From the NCBI GenBank assembly GCA_017988355.1, contig JAGNRX010000052.1:1-7255 (forward strand): DNA of 7,255 nt, read 5' to 3'. Source of the DNA: Bacteroidales bacterium (GTDB lineage Bacteria; Bacteroidota; Bacteroidia; Bacteroidales; P3). Below the pieces are notes generated by a model. That model saw nothing but the letters and a program-made list of their open reading frames with translations, had not been told where the DNA came from and made no database searches. Shown piece after piece: positions 6,768-7,255 of this stretch (the first letter of the stretch is position 1; each line of letters opens with the position of its first letter). The position numbers and the translations under genes are program-made.

Positions 6768-7255
6768 TTAATCTTCAATAGTTATTGTTTCTGCGTTTTT
6801 TGCTTCAAATTGTCTAATCATATCCATCTCATCTGGCATATCTAACATCTGGAATAATATTGCTGCATCATTTGCAAATTCGGAGTTGGGATATTCCTGT
6901 GCAAACTTACCATAAGCCTCCTTTGCTTTTTCCTTATTATTACAAGCCTTCTCATAAACGTTTCCTATTTTAAACTTAGCTATTTCAACCAAATAAAAAT
7001 CAGGAAAATCAGAAATCAAACGTTCTAAGTAAGATATAGCCTTATCGCAATACATCACATTTGTGCTAACATCTGCTGCCTTATAAAGAATAATTGCAGT
7101 GTTTGTATCGGTTGGGAAATCCATTATATAGGCATCGTACATCGAAAGAAGTGAGTCAGCCCTTTCCTTTGAAATCTCTTTTGCCTCTTGCATAGTTTGA
7201 ACCTCTAAGGCTGCAATCCTTTCTAATCTACTTTCTTTTGTAGGTTGACATGCAG
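6768..7255 (-). CDS. TPR-type lipoprotein, 5' end outside window (partial)
   Basis: The reading frame is open from the right edge to the TAA at 6768, giving 161 visible residues. The ATG at 7193-7191 is internal: the same frame continues upstream for 20 codons with sensible protein (ACQPTKESRLERIAALEVQT). The Cys at the second visible residue (codon 7250-7248), preceded by Ala and followed by a polar stretch, looks like the end of a lipobox, so most of the signal peptide is probably just beyond the window. The mature part begins with a charged helix (about 5-35). TPR-like helical hairpins follow at about 50-85 and 88-122, each closing with an aromatic-Pro motif (DFP, EYP). It ends with ANDAAILFQMLDMPDEMDMIRQFEAKN. 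The pattern recalls small Bacteroidetes TPR lipoproteins and, more distantly, BamD/YfiO. The cellular role is unknown. It is separated from rimP by a terminator and promoter, so it is probably a different transcription unit. Confidence 0.85.
   Translation of the reverse strand, partial: ACQPTKESRLERIAALEVQTMQEAKEISKERADSLLSMYDAYIMDFPTDTNTAIILYKAADVSTNVMYCDKAISYLERLISDFPDFYLVEIAKFKIGNVYEKACNNKEKAKEAYGKFAQEYPNSEFANDAAILFQMLDMPDEMDMIRQFEAKNAETITIED

Noticed and set aside
1..7255. CRISPR array, insertion sequence, phage or toxin-antitoxin genes, attachment-site duplication of the tRNA 3' end
   Set aside because: I saw no regularly spaced repeats, transposase or integrase motifs, and no second copy of the tRNA 3' end within the window.

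Overview
All genes in this window lie on the minus strand. The DNA looks like a member of the Bacteroidota, most likely the order Bacteroidales. Four things point there: a perfect Bacteroidetes-type promoter (TTTG, 19 bp, TAATTTTG); A/T-rich leaders without Shine-Dalgarno sequences before the start codons; a very long IF-2 whose K/E-rich linker carries 'KIDLS' motifs; and a TPR lipoprotein of a Bacteroidetes style. I cannot name a genus from this sequence alone.

Reading in the direction of transcription (right to left), the window opens with a TPR-type lipoprotein gene whose 5' end is cut off (6768-7255). A 119-bp intergenic gap follows. It holds a strong promoter (6713-6743) and, downstream of that promoter, a terminator-like hairpin with a T tract (6664-6692). 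Next comes the conserved transcription/translation cluster rimP (6202-6648), nusA (4807-6180) and infB (1512-4745), which covers 30S maturation, transcription elongation/termination and translation initiation. Eighteen bases after infB is a tRNA-Arg(CCT) gene (1422-1493). Nineteen bases after the tRNA is a Wzz-type chain-length determinant gene (386-1402). Its stop codon overlaps by 4 bp (ATGA) the start of a multi-pass membrane protein that runs off the left edge (1-389) and is probably an O-antigen ligase/polymerase-type protein.

The window therefore joins a housekeeping operon to the beginning of a surface-polysaccharide locus, with a tRNA as the only punctuation and no recognisable intrinsic terminator between them. 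The protein-coding content is mostly ordinary. The points worth a second look are the placement of the hairpin inside the predicted rimP-nusA-infB leader (a possible attenuator), the infB-tRNA-wzz arrangement, and a codon-usage shift on the polysaccharide side of the tRNA. I found no CRISPR array, insertion sequence, phage gene or clearly new system.
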